In this document: positions 12,701 to 22,697 of the stretch, in pieces | Layout of the letters: each line of letters begins with the position of its first letter | How positions within the stretch are numbered: position 1 is the stretch's first letter | Assembly (NCBI RefSeq): GCF_019393635.1 | Contig: NC_057861.1 | Span: forward strand, 80,049,327 to 80,113,326 | Length of the DNA stretch: 64,000 nt | From: Dromiciops gliroides | Taxonomy: Eukaryota > Chordata > Mammalia > Microbiotheria > Microbiotheriidae | Reading direction: 5' to 3' | Translations under genes and position numbers: made by a program | The notes under the pieces: model-generated | The model's input: only the letters and a program-made list of their open reading frames with translations | Told to the model about the DNA's origin: nothing | Databases searched by the model: none

Positions 12701-15700
12701 AATAGGTAGTGTGGGAAAGATACAGCACACCAGTTTGAGAAGATGCAGGGTCAAAGGAGGGTGTTTGTAAAGGTGAGAGAGACCTAGGTTTGTCTTAGGT
12801 AGTATTTGGTAAATTGTGAATGCCCTCCAAGGGTCAAGCTTCTGTTAGAAATGGGAGCAATTGGTCTTAAGGGTATAAGGGACTACCACACAGCACTGAT
12901 GGTTTGATTAAAATAAGAAAACATACATTTGCAGTGGACCCAGTTGTGTGACTTTCTCCTGTATCATTCAGCAGGAGTTTGAGTGGATAAAAAGAGGGTA
13001 ATGAGGCTATAGCAAAGCTAGAATAGCAAGAAGACATGGGATCAAGGGATTCAAGGAAAGAGGACCATGTGAAATACTACTAGCCACTTAGTTGGTGAAC
13101 ATTGAGGGTAAGAGAGACTAGAGGTCAGAGTGAAGATTAGTGGCAGTGAGATAGAGAGACAAGTGACAGGACAGGAAGCTGTCATCATTGAGGGCAATTT
13201 CAGATTCCCATATCATAAAGTTATGGTGATGGGAAGATCTTAGTTTGACCATTTCTGTGAGTGTTTGAGATAGAATGAAGGGATGGATCAAGAAAGTTGA
13301 GATTGAGGAATTGAGGATGTTCAAGGGGATATCATGCTTGTGTGTTGAAGCAACCAATCATGAAGGCCTGGATTAGGATGGAGACAGATCCAGGCACTAA
13401 CCTAGATGATAAAAATACATAGAGCCATAAGGGAAAGGTTGCTGAGTGATTTCATCCATCTGAAGATCTGGAAGTAGCTGGTGTGTCTTGTCTGTGCTCA
13501 GTGTGTTGGCAAGCATGAAAAAAGAATAACTGTTACTTGAGAGGATGGTCTGAGATGTGGGGGCTTCTGGAAAGAACCAGGGAAGAAGGCATATAGGTTG
13601 ACAAAGGGCAGTTTGTTCATGATAGAACAGAGGGCAGAGGAGGAGCGGGACTGGGCAGTGATAGCAAAGAACTGGGGATGAAGTCAGATGAGATGCTTGA
13701 GTCTCCGTGTCAATTCTTTTGCTTGATGCTAACACAGGGGCAGGGGGAGATAATATTGTATGCCTAGAAGAGAGCATGCCTCTACGGTATGCATTGGGCT
13801 CTTGATTTAGTTTAGATTCCATGTCCGGGACATAGTCTTGGCCATGAAAAATCCTGATGTCTGGGTAACAGCTTTCTCTCGAGTTTGGTTGACTACTGAG
13901 CTACCTTCCCACATGGTTATAATCCCTGAGGTTGAGGCTGCCTCTGAAGCCAATCCTGAAGAAAGGGCTAAGGTTGGCAATCTCCCATCCCCTGGAGTGT
14001 GTGATGTAAGCTTATTTACGTATATTTATATGAATAGCCCATATTTTCCCCGTTCTTTTATTTTGTTTGCTGTTTATTTTCTGTTTTCAGTCTTTTGACT
14101 CTTCATGACCCCATCTGGGAGCTTTGGGTTTTCTTTTGTTTTGGTTCTTTTGGCAAAGATCCTGGAATGGTTTGCCATTTCCTTCTCCAGCTCATTTTAC
14201 AGGTGAGGAAACCGAGGCAAACAGAGTGAAGTGACTTGCCCAGGGTCACACTGCTAGGAAGTGTCTGAGACCGAATTTTAACTCATGTCTTCCTGACTCC
14301 AGGCCTTGTACTTTCATAGCATCTTAGCATTTTAGAACTTGATTGGATCTCAATCTGTCCACCCTCCTTTAAAGATCAGGAAGTCCTTTAGAAAATTGAG
14401 GCCCAGAGAAGTGAGGCAACTTTTTTTTTTTTTATGTATAAGGTTTTTTATTTTTTCTGTTACATGTAAAGATAGTTCTCAACTTTTGTTTATACAAGCT
14501 TTACAATTTCAGATTTTTCTCCCTCCCTCCCCCCTCCCCTAGACAGCAGGTAATCTGATATAGGTTATATCTATATATCTCTATACATATACATATACAT
14601 ATACATATATACACACACATATATATACACATAATAACATTAATCCTATTTCTGCATTAATCCTGTTACAAGAGAAAAAATCAGAGCAGTGATGCAAAAC
14701 CTCAAAATAGAAAAAAAAACAAAACAAAAGAAATAATATGGTTCAATCAGCATCTATACTCCACAGTTCTTTCTTTCTTTTTTTTTCTTGGATTTGGAGA
14801 TCCTCTTCTATCATGAGTTCCCTGGAACTCTTCTGTACCATTGCATTGGTGAGAAGAATATAGTCCATCACAGTAGGTCAACACTCAATGTTGATGATAC
14901 TGTGTATAATGTTCTTCTGGTTCTGCTCATCTCACTCATCATCAGCTCACGCAAGACCCTCCAGGTTTCTCTGAACTCTTCCTGCTCATCATTTCTTACA
15001 GCACAATAGTATTCCATTGTATTCATATACCACAACTTGTCCAGCCATTCCCCAATTGATGGGGACCCCCTCAACTTCCAATTTCTTGCTACCACGTAAA
15101 GAGCAGCTATAAATATTTTTGTACATGTGGGTCCCTTTCCCCCCTCCATGATTTCTTTGGGCAAAAGACCTAAAAGTGGAATTGCTGGGTCAAAGGGTAT
15201 GCACAGCTTTATTGCCCTTTGGGCATAATTCCAAATTGCTCTCCAGAATGGTTGGATCAGCTCACAGCTCCACCAACAATGCATTAGTGTTCCAATTTTC
15301 CCACAGACTCTCCAACATTTATTATCTTCCTTTTTTGTCATTTTAGCCAATCTGATAGGTGTCAGGTGGTACCTCAGAGTTGTTTTAATTTGCATCTCTC
15401 TAATCATTAGAGATTTAGAGCATTTTTTCATATGGGAATAGATAGCTTTGGTTTCTTCATCAGAAAACTGCCTGTTCATATCCTTTGACCATTTCTCAAT
15501 TGGGGAATGACTTGGATTCTTATAAATTTGATTTAATTCCCTATATATTTTAGAGATGAGGCCTTTATCAGAAGCACTGGCCTCAAAAATTGTTTCCCAG
15601 TTTTCTGCCAAAGTGAGGCAACTTTGCAGGTTCATGCTACTAGAGTTCTTTCCTCCATTTGGGAAAAACCAGATGACTCTGTATCATTGTGAAAGTGTGG

Positions 15701-18700
15701 TTAAGAAATAGCCATCAGGGTTCAAGTAGTCAGTTAGGCTGCTGGAGTTGAGAAGGGAGGCAATATATGTTTGATTACAACTATGAACACATTCTTCATA
15801 TTCATTCCTTGGGTTCTTGTTCCCCCTTTCAGTATTTTCTTCGTATTTTGGCTCTTATAAAATGTGTCTCTGCATCTTCTAGCTGAAGACAACATAGCAG
15901 CTAAAATTTTGTCCTACAACCGAGCAAATCGAGCAGTAGCCATTTTATGCAACCATCAGCGGGCAACTCCTAAGACTTTTGAGAAGTCCATGCAGAATCT
16001 CCAAACAAAGGTAAATGGGTAAAAATTACTAATAACTTGTAAATGAGGTAGTTTTTAATTGACCCCTCTCCACTTTGAAAAATTCTACCTCTATCTATTA
16101 CGAGGGGATCCAAGTGGGAAAACAGAACTCATATATTGTCACATGCTGGCTGTGCCTTTCTTTCTCTGCAGAGACACTCCTGAGCCACTGTTTTGAATAC
16201 ATCTGGAATTCTAAAACACTTAAAACGGAGACTAGTAAATCTTGACATCCATTTGTCTTCTGGAGGTGTGGCCATATAGGTTCTATGGGAAGTAACTGAT
16301 ACCTCTCCCCTATCTCTAAGCCAGGTTTCTAGAAGTCATGGAGCTATTTTTCAGGGAAGGTTTCCTTTTTGGAGTTCTCTTATCCCACTGCTGATGTCCA
16401 GTTACCCTTTTTCCAAGCCAAGATGGTTGTTGTCCCAGATAGATGAGGGAAGGTGACTTTGTTCCAGGTTCCTGCACATTGACCTAAGTATAATATCTCC
16501 AAAGGTACCTGATGTTTATTTCTGATTACGATGTGACTTAGAGCTTTAGAGTCTGATTTCTAACCAAAAAAACTTGTTAGGAAGTAGTAGTGGTCCACTC
16601 AGGCATATTATGCCAATGGGTTAGAGGTCATTGTATCCAGCCCCCTCATTTTACACATGAAGAAACTGAAGCACAGAGAACCAAAGGGAGTAGATGGCAA
16701 AACTGGATTTTAACCCAGACCTGCCACCTCCGAACCCAGTACTCTTTCTTCTCTCCCTTTTTTTCTTTTCAACTAAGTACCACAGTGCCTTTATACATGT
16801 AAGCTCTAAGTGGAGAAGCCCCATAGTATGGGGTGGCAAGAGCACTGGACTTGGCCACTGGGTTTGAATCCTGTGTCAGGATTCTTTCTACCACTGTGAC
16901 CTTGCAATTCACTTAACCTCTCTTTGACTCAGTTTCCTCATCTTTAAAATTGGAACTAATTCCTGCCCTTAGTAACTAGGCCTATGAAGAGGAGCAAATG
17001 AGATAATGTATTTTCTTTGTAACTCTAAAATTCTGAGTTGTTGTTAAAAGCAGATAATGTGGGGCTTTTATGTTAATGCTAAAGTATTTGTAATTGAGAA
17101 CATGATTCCCACTTCCTTTTTCTTTTCTTTTTCTTTATTTGGCAGGGCAGTGGGGGTTAAGTGACTTGCCCAAGGTCACACAGCTAGTAAGTGTCAAGTG
17201 TCTGAGGCTAGATCTGAACTCAGGTCCTCCTGAATCCAGGGCTGGTGCTTTATCCACTTTGCCACTTAGCTCCTCCCCCCCAACTTCCTTTTTAAGATTT
17301 ACTAACCTTCATTTTTAGTGTTTTAGAATTCCAGATTTATTTGAGATAGTGGGTCAGGAGCATCTTTGCAGAGAAAGAAAGGTACATTTGGCATGTGATA
17401 GTTTATGAGTTCTGTTTTCCCATTGGCTGCCCTCATAATGAATAAAGAGGTGATAATTTTTAAAGCAGAGAGGACTTGAATACAATAGCTAAAGGCCCAT
17501 TTTGAACCAATAGTGGCTGGGTGTTCAAAGAGTTATCTGGGGAAGGGACACCTGAATCGTTCTGCTTGGCCCTCAATGGGTGAGAGGTTGCAAAGGCAAA
17601 TTTTGGCTCCTTATGAGGAAAATCTTGGGCAGCTTCAGAAGGCAATGGGATCTCCTTTACCAGGTGGCTGGGTGACTGCTGGTCAGCAATCTTGTAGAAG
17701 GGATTCCTGTTGACAATCCATTTAGCCTGGGCTCTCTTTGAGGTACCATCCAACTCCTATGATTTTCTGAGGAAGGGTTTTTCTAATGGAATTTTCTTTT
17801 GAAGATTGATGCTAAAAAGGAACAGCTGGCCATGGCAAAACAGGAGCTAAAGAGAGCAAAAGCTGATGCCAAAGTGAAGAAGGATGTCAAGTCTAAGAGG
17901 TAAGCGCAGCAGGTCTGCACAGATGCATCTGGTGGTGGCTGCTGTGTTCCAGCATTCATCAGAATTGATGAATTATCCATTGTTATTAAAATGTTTTCTA
18001 ACTATTAATCAGGTATGGATAAATATTAAGTTTTCATTTTCATAAGCTTGTTTTAGCTGGTCTGCATTTTGTCATCATGCTGATTAATAACTGATCAAAG
18101 ACTAGTAGGTAATGGTTTGGGGTACACAGTGGTTCAGGGGAGAAGAGGACTGGACTTTGAAATCAGAGGATAGATACACTTAGACTCTAGACCCATCACT
18201 TGGTGACCTGGAGAAAGTCACTTCCCCTCTCTGTCTGTTTCCTTGTATGTAAAATAAGGGGATCAGACTTAGTTCTTTAAAGTTATCCTACAGGTAGAGA
18301 TTCCATTAGACTTCCTCTTTAGACTAGAAAATCCACAAAGGCATGGGCAGCATTGCTTCCTTCTCTATTGGTTTCAGGAATTTTGTGCCAAACTTGCCCA
18401 GAGTCAGGCAAAGAGACAGAGAGAGAAACATTGGGGTGTAAATAGCAAGAGAATATTACTAACACACAGTAATAGCAAGACTACAGGAGTTGAAAATACT
18501 TACTTATGTCAGAAAGCCCAACAGTTTGGGACGATGGGTGAGAAGAGGAAGAATTTTATATAGCCATGCTCCTTTAAGACATCCACACAATTAGGGTGAA
18601 CAGAATAGATTTTTATCATTTTAAAATTTAAACTTTGGGGGCAGCTAGGTGGCACAGTGGATAAAGCACCGGCCCTGGATTCAGGAGGACCTGAGTTCAA

Positions 18701-20662
18701 ATCCTGCCTCAGACACTTGAAAGTTACTAGCTGTGTGACCCTGGGCAAGTCACTTAACCCCCATGGCCCTGCAAGAAAAAAAAAATTAAACTTTAAATTT
18801 AAGACAGGAACAAGAACCCAATGGCGGCTTAGCCCTGCCCTCAGCCAGAATGGCACCCTGTGGATGGCTTCTCAATAAGAATTTCTTTTTTTCTCCATCA
18901 GTGAGAATATATAGGGCCAGAGGGTAGACAAAGTCCTTTTTCCATCGGGTCCTGTTCCTGAACTATAGCTTCTTTCCCCCCACTGGAGAAAAGAAGCACT
19001 TGTCCTTATTTTGTTCAAGGTCACAGGTGCACACTGAACATTTTAGCCACTAGATCTTATGTGTGCCAAGCTAGCATATGGAGCAGTCTCGGGTTCCACA
19101 GCCAGTGTTGAGCTGGTAAGTTCGGACTCTCTTATCTCCTAATTCCCAGCTTTGACAAGCAAGGTCCATTATTTACCAGTCATATGTGAAGGAAGAGAAA
19201 GACAGTCCTGTTTGTTCTGTTGGCTTGCCAGTGGATTGAGAGATGCCAACCTCTCCTCAACAGTGAATGGCAAATGAGAAGGAAGAGAAATCAAGATGAT
19301 AGGAATTTTCTTTATATCTTCTGTTACATCATTTTTTTGATAAAATTGATGCTGAGAGTCCAATTCTTTCTGCCTGTAGCGTGCCAAAGAGCTCAGTGGG
19401 TACAGGAAAGCTGAATTCTGGCCTCTGCTCTGCAGGTGTGACCTGGGGCAAGCCTTCTCTGGATCTTCTATCCCCTTTTCATTGTTAGATGGGTGCTAGC
19501 TAAGCTCTCTTCTGGCTGTAACACTTTCAGCTTCCCCTCCACAAGATCATAGGAGACATTGCTTTTTCTGTTCCCATTTATTGAGTAGGCTGCTTTGGAA
19601 GTAGACAGATGTTCAGGAGAGAAGGTGATTTAGTTCATCCTTACTCTTTTTTTCCCTAGTAATGTTGACAAGAAGAAAAAACTGCTGGCAAAGTTAGAAG
19701 AACAGCTCATGAAGCTGTGTACCCAAGCCACAGACAAAGAAGAAAACAAGCAGGTCGCCCTGGGCACATCCAAACTCAACTACTTGGATCCCAGGATTAG
19801 CATCGCCTGGTATGAGAAGCCATAAAGAGGCTAGCAGAACCTTCTTCTAAATGTGCACTTTTTCAGGGGTCTTAGGTTGTGTCCAAGAGAGATGGGGACC
19901 TACTAGTTGAAAAGACAGAAGCAAATGATTAGTTTTCATGAGACCTTTTGTCATTTAATAGTGACCCATCTGTTCCTAACAGTGCTCTTGGCCCATCCTT
20001 GATCCTCCTCTTGTTCCCTGTGTAGATTTTTAAAAATAACCCATGTTGGGGCAGCTAGGTAGCATAATGGATAAAGCATCGGCCCTGGATTCAGGAGGAC
20101 CTGAGTTCAAATCCGACCTCAGACACTTAACACTTACTAGCTGTGTGACCCTGGGCAAGTCACTTAACCCTCATTGCCCTGCAAAAAATTAAAATTTTAA
20201 AAAATAACCCATGCCCTTATTTGTAGTACTTGGGTTACTCACTATCCTTAGCTTTTTCTGACCTTCAGTTCACAGGATGGTGTCCCACTTTGATATTCAT
20301 CTTCTAGTCCCTGACCTTGCTTTCCTTTTCACACATGTATTTGCAAAGTCTGAATTAGTCATTGAGGTCCCTGTGCCCTAGAACCAGAATGCTCTCCTTC
20401 CCTCTCTAAAACCGATAGGAAAGAATACCTCTAATTTCCCCTTCCTCTCCTTTCTCTTCTCATTTCTCCTTTTGTTATGATTTAACTTGAGCTCATGTAG
20501 CATTTTTTTCTTGTAACTAATAATGTACGTACCATGCAATATGTTGGACCTTTCCACAGGTGTAAGAAGTTTGGCGTGCCAGTGGAGAAGATTTATAACA
20601 AAACCCAGAGGGAGAAGTTTGCTTGGGCAATTGATATGGCAGATGAAGATTTTGAGTTCTAA
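634..20662 (+). CDS. TOP1MT: TOP1MT, mitochondrial DNA topoisomerase I (3' part, eight exons)
   Basis: Type IB topoisomerases nick one DNA strand through a 3'-phosphotyrosine link and relax supercoils; TOP1MT does this on mitochondrial DNA. Exons: 634-778, 1464-1649, 10554-10622, 11267-11381, 15883-16010, 17805-17899, 19660-19809 and 20560-20662, about 329 codons, all with GT/AG borders and matching phases. Family catalytic residues, in nuclear TOP1 numbering, are visible: Arg488 (LALRAG, codon 1473), Lys532 (GKDSIR, 1605), Arg590 (FRTYNAS, 11327), His632 (CNHQR, 15954) and Tyr723 (LNYLDPR, 19781). Wording such as [35 protein letters not shown] and DPRISIAW fits TOP1MT rather than TOP1. The N-terminal exons and the mitochondrial targeting signal lie before the window. 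The only defect is a one-base excess in the first visible exon. The 3' end converges on a zinc-finger gene 2 kb away. Confidence 0.93.
1060..1207 (-). mobile_element. MIR SINE relic
   Basis: GAAAAAACTGTGAATCAGAAG and GGATTCAAACTCATATC: the reverse of the MIR core. Confidence 0.55.
1464..1649 (+). CDS. TOP1MT: TOP1MT exon with catalytic Arg and Lys
   Basis: This exon has 62 intact codons, acceptor TAG at 1461-1463 and donor GTGAGT at 1650. It carries [13 protein letters not shown] and [17 protein letters not shown], then [20 protein letters not shown]. The first Arg and the Lys of GKD are active-site residues in type IB topoisomerases. The frame is clean. Confidence 0.95.
2090..3190 (-). mobile_element. 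L1 3' fragment
   Basis: It holds the marsupial L1 3' UTR (TACATGTAGAGATAG, GACAGCAGGTAATCTG) and the ORF2 C-terminus on the - strand ([20 protein letters not shown] and [18 protein letters not shown] in broken frames). It is 5'-truncated in the fused ORF2 text near 3185. Confidence 0.85.
3269..3421 (-). mobile_element. Marsupial tRNA-derived SINE
   Basis: Full copy. CTGATCTCCATATTCTT is duplicated perfectly at 3252-3268 and 3422-3438. Confidence 0.93.
3590..3715 (-). mobile_element. L1 3' UTR scrap
   Basis: A short copy of the L1 tail (TCCAATTACATGTAAAGAC followed by CTCCCTCCTCTCC), degraded. Confidence 0.55.
3740..5020. other. TOP1MT intron, mostly unassigned AT-rich DNA
   Basis: An AT-rich stretch. 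4440-4640 has mammalian repeat-like text (AACAAGCATTTATTAAATC). No gene or RNA seen. Confidence 0.4.
5038..5181 (+). mobile_element. Marsupial tRNA-derived SINE
   Basis: The copy is flanked by GAGAATTCTCCATGTGG at 5022-5038 and 5182-5198. The usual A tail is replaced by a G run. Confidence 0.9.
5364..5511 (+). mobile_element. Marsupial tRNA-derived SINE
   Basis: Full copy. AAAAAGATGG is duplicated at 5354-5363 and 5512-5521. Confidence 0.9.
6010..6162 (-). mobile_element. Marsupial tRNA-derived SINE inside L1 ORF1
   Basis: Full copy with ATTTGATT at both edges (6002-6009 and 6163-6170). Confidence 0.88.
6280..6434 (-). mobile_element. Marsupial tRNA-derived SINE inside L1 ORF1
   Basis: Full copy. 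TCATTTGGCCAATTCT is duplicated at 6264-6279 and 6435-6450. Confidence 0.93.
6708..6858 (+). mobile_element. Marsupial tRNA-derived SINE inside L1 3' UTR
   Basis: Full copy. TTTTTCTTCCTG is duplicated at 6696-6707 and 6859-6870. Confidence 0.92.
8245..8375. other. Unidentified GC-rich insert inside an L1
   Basis: About 130 bp from CTTTCTGCCAGTCGTGGACG to GGAAAGCTGCGCTCTCTG, much richer in GC than the AT-rich L1 around it. L1 text (ATCATATACTAGATTA and CTATAGTGCAG) resumes on each side. I do not recognise it. Confidence 0.5.
8559..8948 (+). mobile_element. Solo LTR (marsupial ERV relic)
   Basis: About 390 bp opening with TG and ending ACCACA, with TATAAAAAG near 8812 and ATTAAA near 8852 followed by a GC-richer R/U5-like part. 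No second LTR or internal region is seen. It lies between two L1 segments on the opposite strand. The family is not assigned. Confidence 0.6.
8949..9505 (-). mobile_element. L1 5' end (5' UTR and start of ORF1)
   Basis: On the - strand it begins GGGGTCAAGATGGAGGAGAA near 9500, the usual look of a mammalian L1 5' end, and runs to an ORF1 start-like AAGTCACAAAATAGGCTAG near 8990. It continues into the ORF1 part at 5520-6635 beyond the nested insertions. Confidence 0.65.
9725..10085 (+). mobile_element. L2 3' end
   Basis: CTCCTTGAGGACAGGAACT, TAGCACAGTGCCTTGC and CTTAATAAATG are the classic L2 tail. Confidence 0.75.
10554..10622 (+). CDS. TOP1MT: TOP1MT exon, 23 codons
   Basis: Acceptor ACAG ends at 10553 and donor GTGAGT starts at 10623. 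It encodes [12 protein letters not shown] followed by [11 protein letters not shown]. The DPGDD wording is closer to TOP1MT than to nuclear TOP1 (QPEDD, as I remember it). Both ends are phase 0. Confidence 0.94.
11267..11381 (+). CDS. TOP1MT: TOP1MT exon with second catalytic Arg
   Basis: A 115-nt exon after a TTTTCAG acceptor, with donor GTAATG. It encodes [18 protein letters not shown], then [20 protein letters not shown]. The Arg of FRTYNAS is catalytic. It ends one base into an Ala codon that the next exon completes. Confidence 0.95.
11860..13840 (+). mobile_element. Long old interspersed repeat, family not assigned
   Basis: About 2 kb of purine-rich, ORF-poor DNA in a TOP1MT intron. Phrases such as GAAGGGCTTTGAATATCCAA and AAGTAGGGAAGTGACATGAT recur in mammalian interspersed repeats I have seen, but I cannot name the family. 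Similar wording appears at 21985-22340, 28480-28720 and 52280-52450. Confidence 0.45.
14085..14325 (-). mobile_element. Composite SINE (tRNA-derived head with a long body)
   Basis: Contains TTTTGGCAAAGATCCTGGAA, TTTGCCATTTCCTTCTCCAG and GTGACTTGCCCAGGGTCACA. This is a longer, older marsupial SINE type than the common one here. Confidence 0.65.
14424..15610 (-). mobile_element. Young 5'-truncated L1 with target duplication
   Basis: A 1.19-kb L1 3' end. The 15-bp AAGTGAGGCAACTTT flanks it at 14409-14423 and 15611-15625. The ORF2 C-terminus stays open over about 240 codons ([16 protein letters not shown] ... [20 protein letters not shown]), so it is young. It holds an (AT/ACAT)n stretch at 14565-14640 in its 3' UTR. 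Confidence 0.92.
14565..14640. repeat. (ACATAT)n-like microsatellite
   Basis: Alternating AT/AC repeat inside the 3' UTR of the young L1. Confidence 0.85.
15883..16010 (+). CDS. TOP1MT: TOP1MT exon with catalytic His
   Basis: A 128-nt exon with acceptor TTCTAG and donor GTAAAT. It encodes [18 protein letters not shown], then [20 protein letters not shown] and NLQTK. The His of CNHQR is the active-site general acid of the family. The frame is intact. Confidence 0.95.
16619..16750 (-). mobile_element. MIR relic
   Basis: CATGAAGAAACTGAAGCACA and AACTGGATTTTAACCCAG: MIR reversed. Confidence 0.65.
16822..17040 (+). mobile_element. MIR, nearly full length
   Basis: GCAAGAGCACTGGACTTGG, GTGACCTTGCAATTCACTTA and GACTCAGTTTCCTCATC: MIR from head to tail. 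Confidence 0.8.
17122..17282 (-). mobile_element. Marsupial tRNA-derived SINE
   Basis: Full copy in a TOP1MT intron. ACTTCCTTTTT flanks it at 17111-17121 and 17283-17293. Confidence 0.88.
17805..17899 (+). CDS. TOP1MT: TOP1MT exon, first half of the coiled-coil linker
   Basis: A 95-nt exon, acceptor TTGAAG, donor GTAAGC. It encodes [20 protein letters not shown] followed by [11 protein letters not shown]: Lys/Glu/Ala-rich, as expected for the linker helix between the core and C-terminal domains. It ends in phase 2. Confidence 0.93.
18115..18295 (+). mobile_element. MIR relic
   Basis: AGGACTGGACTTTGAAATC, then GACCTGGAGAAAGTCACTTC. Confidence 0.65.
18637..18785 (+). mobile_element. Marsupial tRNA-derived SINE
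   Basis: Full copy, with TTAAACTTT at both edges. Confidence 0.9.
19660..19809 (+). CDS. TOP1MT: TOP1MT exon with the active-site tyrosine
   Basis: A 150-nt exon with acceptor CCCTAG and donor GTATGA. It completes the linker ([16 protein letters not shown]) and enters the C-terminal domain with [15 protein letters not shown], then [12 protein letters not shown]. The Tyr codon at 19781-19783 is the nucleophile that forms the covalent DNA link. Confidence 0.95.
20046..20200 (+). mobile_element. Marsupial tRNA-derived SINE
   Basis: Full copy in the last TOP1MT intron. AAAATAACCCATG is duplicated at 20033-20045 and 20201-20213. Confidence 0.92.
20560..20662 (+). CDS. TOP1MT: TOP1MT last coding exon
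   Basis: Acceptor CCACAG at 20554-20559. The first base completes the Trp codon from the previous exon. It encodes [19 protein letters not shown], then [14 protein letters not shown] and TAA (20660-20662). The DEDFEF ending is the TOP1MT type. Confidence 0.95.
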
Positions 20663-20707
20663 CCTAGTATTTCTGCATCTATTTTTGAATCGTTGAGATT
20701 TTCAATT

Positions 20708-20713
20708 ATTAAA
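20708..20713 (+). promoter_or_regulatory. Likely TOP1MT polyadenylation signal
   Basis: An ATTAAA hexamer lies 46 bases after the TOP1MT stop codon, followed by GT- and T-containing sequence around 20730-20790. It would give a very short 3' UTR. Placement is by position only. Confidence 0.5.
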
Positions 20714-21744
20714 CAACATTGGGAGGAATTTTGTACAATGAAGTATTTTACTAAAGATATATCTGGTTCTGCAATCTGAGTGTTATTCCTGCTTCCTGAG
20801 TCTTGGTCAGAAACATAACAGGGAGCTCCTTTCTGGTGTGACTGCTGAGGTCATCAGCCTTTTGTCTTTTCTAGCTTCTGGGACACTATTAAGTTTTATG
20901 ACAGAAGTCCATCTCTGTTGTAAGATTTGTCCTTTTAATTTATTGGTAATAATGAAAACCTATAGAGAAAATTCAAAGCCAAATACTCTGTGTTTGTGTG
21001 TAAATAGATTTTTAGATATTAATTGTGTTTCCTTTTTACTCAGTAGAGATTTCATGGGTTTTCTAAGATGCAAAGTCCTATATTTATTTATCTAAAGGGA
21101 GAAATTTAACATTTTAATCATCCTTAGTCAGAAACTTATGCAGTTCTGTTGCTAAGGAAACAGTCAGCATCATGAATCAGCTGGGACCAGAACTCGAGTC
21201 TCCTAATTCCCATTCCAGAGCTTTCTGTTGTAATAGTCTGTAGATTCACAAAATTAAATCTGGGTGAGATCTTATAAACCATGTAAACCAACATCCTCAG
21301 TTGGGAAAAAATGCCAGAGGGAAAGAAGGGAGACTCAGATATTTGGAAGAGTGGAAGGGACAGGCAGTGAAAGTTGTTGGCTTTTTTCATGCCTCTACAG
21401 GGCCTCTTCCTGCTGCCTCTCCATCTCCATGCATAAGGTGAGCCTGATTTCACACTTGAATCTCTATCCTTTCAGCTCCTCAGCTTCTCAAATTAGAGAA
21501 TTTGAAAAGGTCTCCCCTCCACACCCCACACCCCACATCCTCAGCCTCTGGGGAAAGCATGTCTTAAGGCCAGGATCCCATTTATCCTTTGGGTGGTATA
21601 CACTGACCATTTCCCTTCGAGGCTTAGACCTCTACCCAGATGAGAAAGTATGTCCTCTGCCCCACCCCTAGGGTTCACATGAGCCACCCAGAAGACTCAT
21701 TTCCATAGTGTCCACATTACTACTCTGGCAAAATATTTGACCAA

Positions 21745-22340
21745 ACAGTTAATCAACAGATGTTTATTGGACAGCTGACTCTTGGCCAGGTTCTTTAGGG
21801 GAACAGTAAACATGTAACACTTGGTCCCTCCCTTCAAGGAGCTCCCAGTCTTAACAAGGGTTGACAAGACATACACACAAATAAGATAATCACATGCTCA
21901 AATGCATGGTATTGACACTAAGTATTTTTAGAAACTCATGAAAAATTGCTAAGTACTAGAATAGGTAGAGAAGGTTTTCTGGAAGACATGGGACCTCTAC
22001 TGGACCTTGTAGGATAAGACAGGAGGAAGGAAGTGGTTTCAGATGACAAGAATGAAGGCTCAGAAGTGAAAACAAATATGCTATGTGTTAATAGCAAGGA
22101 AACAGCCCACTGTGGTGGGCTACAAGAACGGACCATGAGCCTTCAAGACCAACCCAAGTAGTTTGGTTTATATCCTCTAGACAGAATCCACTGAAAGATT
22201 CTGAGCTGAACCATAAATGTCAAAGTGGGTAGATTAATGTGATGGTTGGGTTTGGAGTTTAGGGAATGACTGAAAATAGGGAAATTGGTTTTATTCAAGG
22301 ATAATGTGATGCAGCCCAGAAGAAAATAATAGCGAGAAGT
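21745..22340 (+). mobile_element. Old interspersed repeat, same style as the 11.9-13.8 kb block
   Basis: TCAACAGATGTTTATTGGAC, CCTTCAAGGAGCTCCCAG, TTTGGTTTATATCCTC: decayed repeat text between the TOP1MT and zinc-finger gene A 3' ends. Confidence 0.4.
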
Positions 22341-22697
22341 ACGAACAGAAGAAGTAACACTTGTGATTATTGCTCAGTCCCCTTTGCTTCCATGAATGCT
22401 TGCTCTATTGATTCTTTTTTTATTCCTTTGATTTGTCCTGAGTAGGGAAGGGAGAGGCCTTTGAAGACTTGCCTACAGCTATCAATTTCATCAGTGACTT
22501 GGCACTCATTGATTGCTTCTTTATAGGTGACTTTTCTAACACAAAACCAATTGGATAGGGTCTCAATCCTTAAGGCCATTATAATTTGAGAACTATTTGA
22601 AATCCAATTAAGAATTTTCCTTTACGCATTCACCTGAAAATATTGTTTTCCGAGGAGTATGTGAACTCTTTAACTAAAGGCTTTCCCACAGTTGTAC

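Noticed and set aside
14868-15635. A 255-codon open frame on the - strand as a host gene
   Set aside because: It is the end of L1 ORF2 with a short tail of host sequence.
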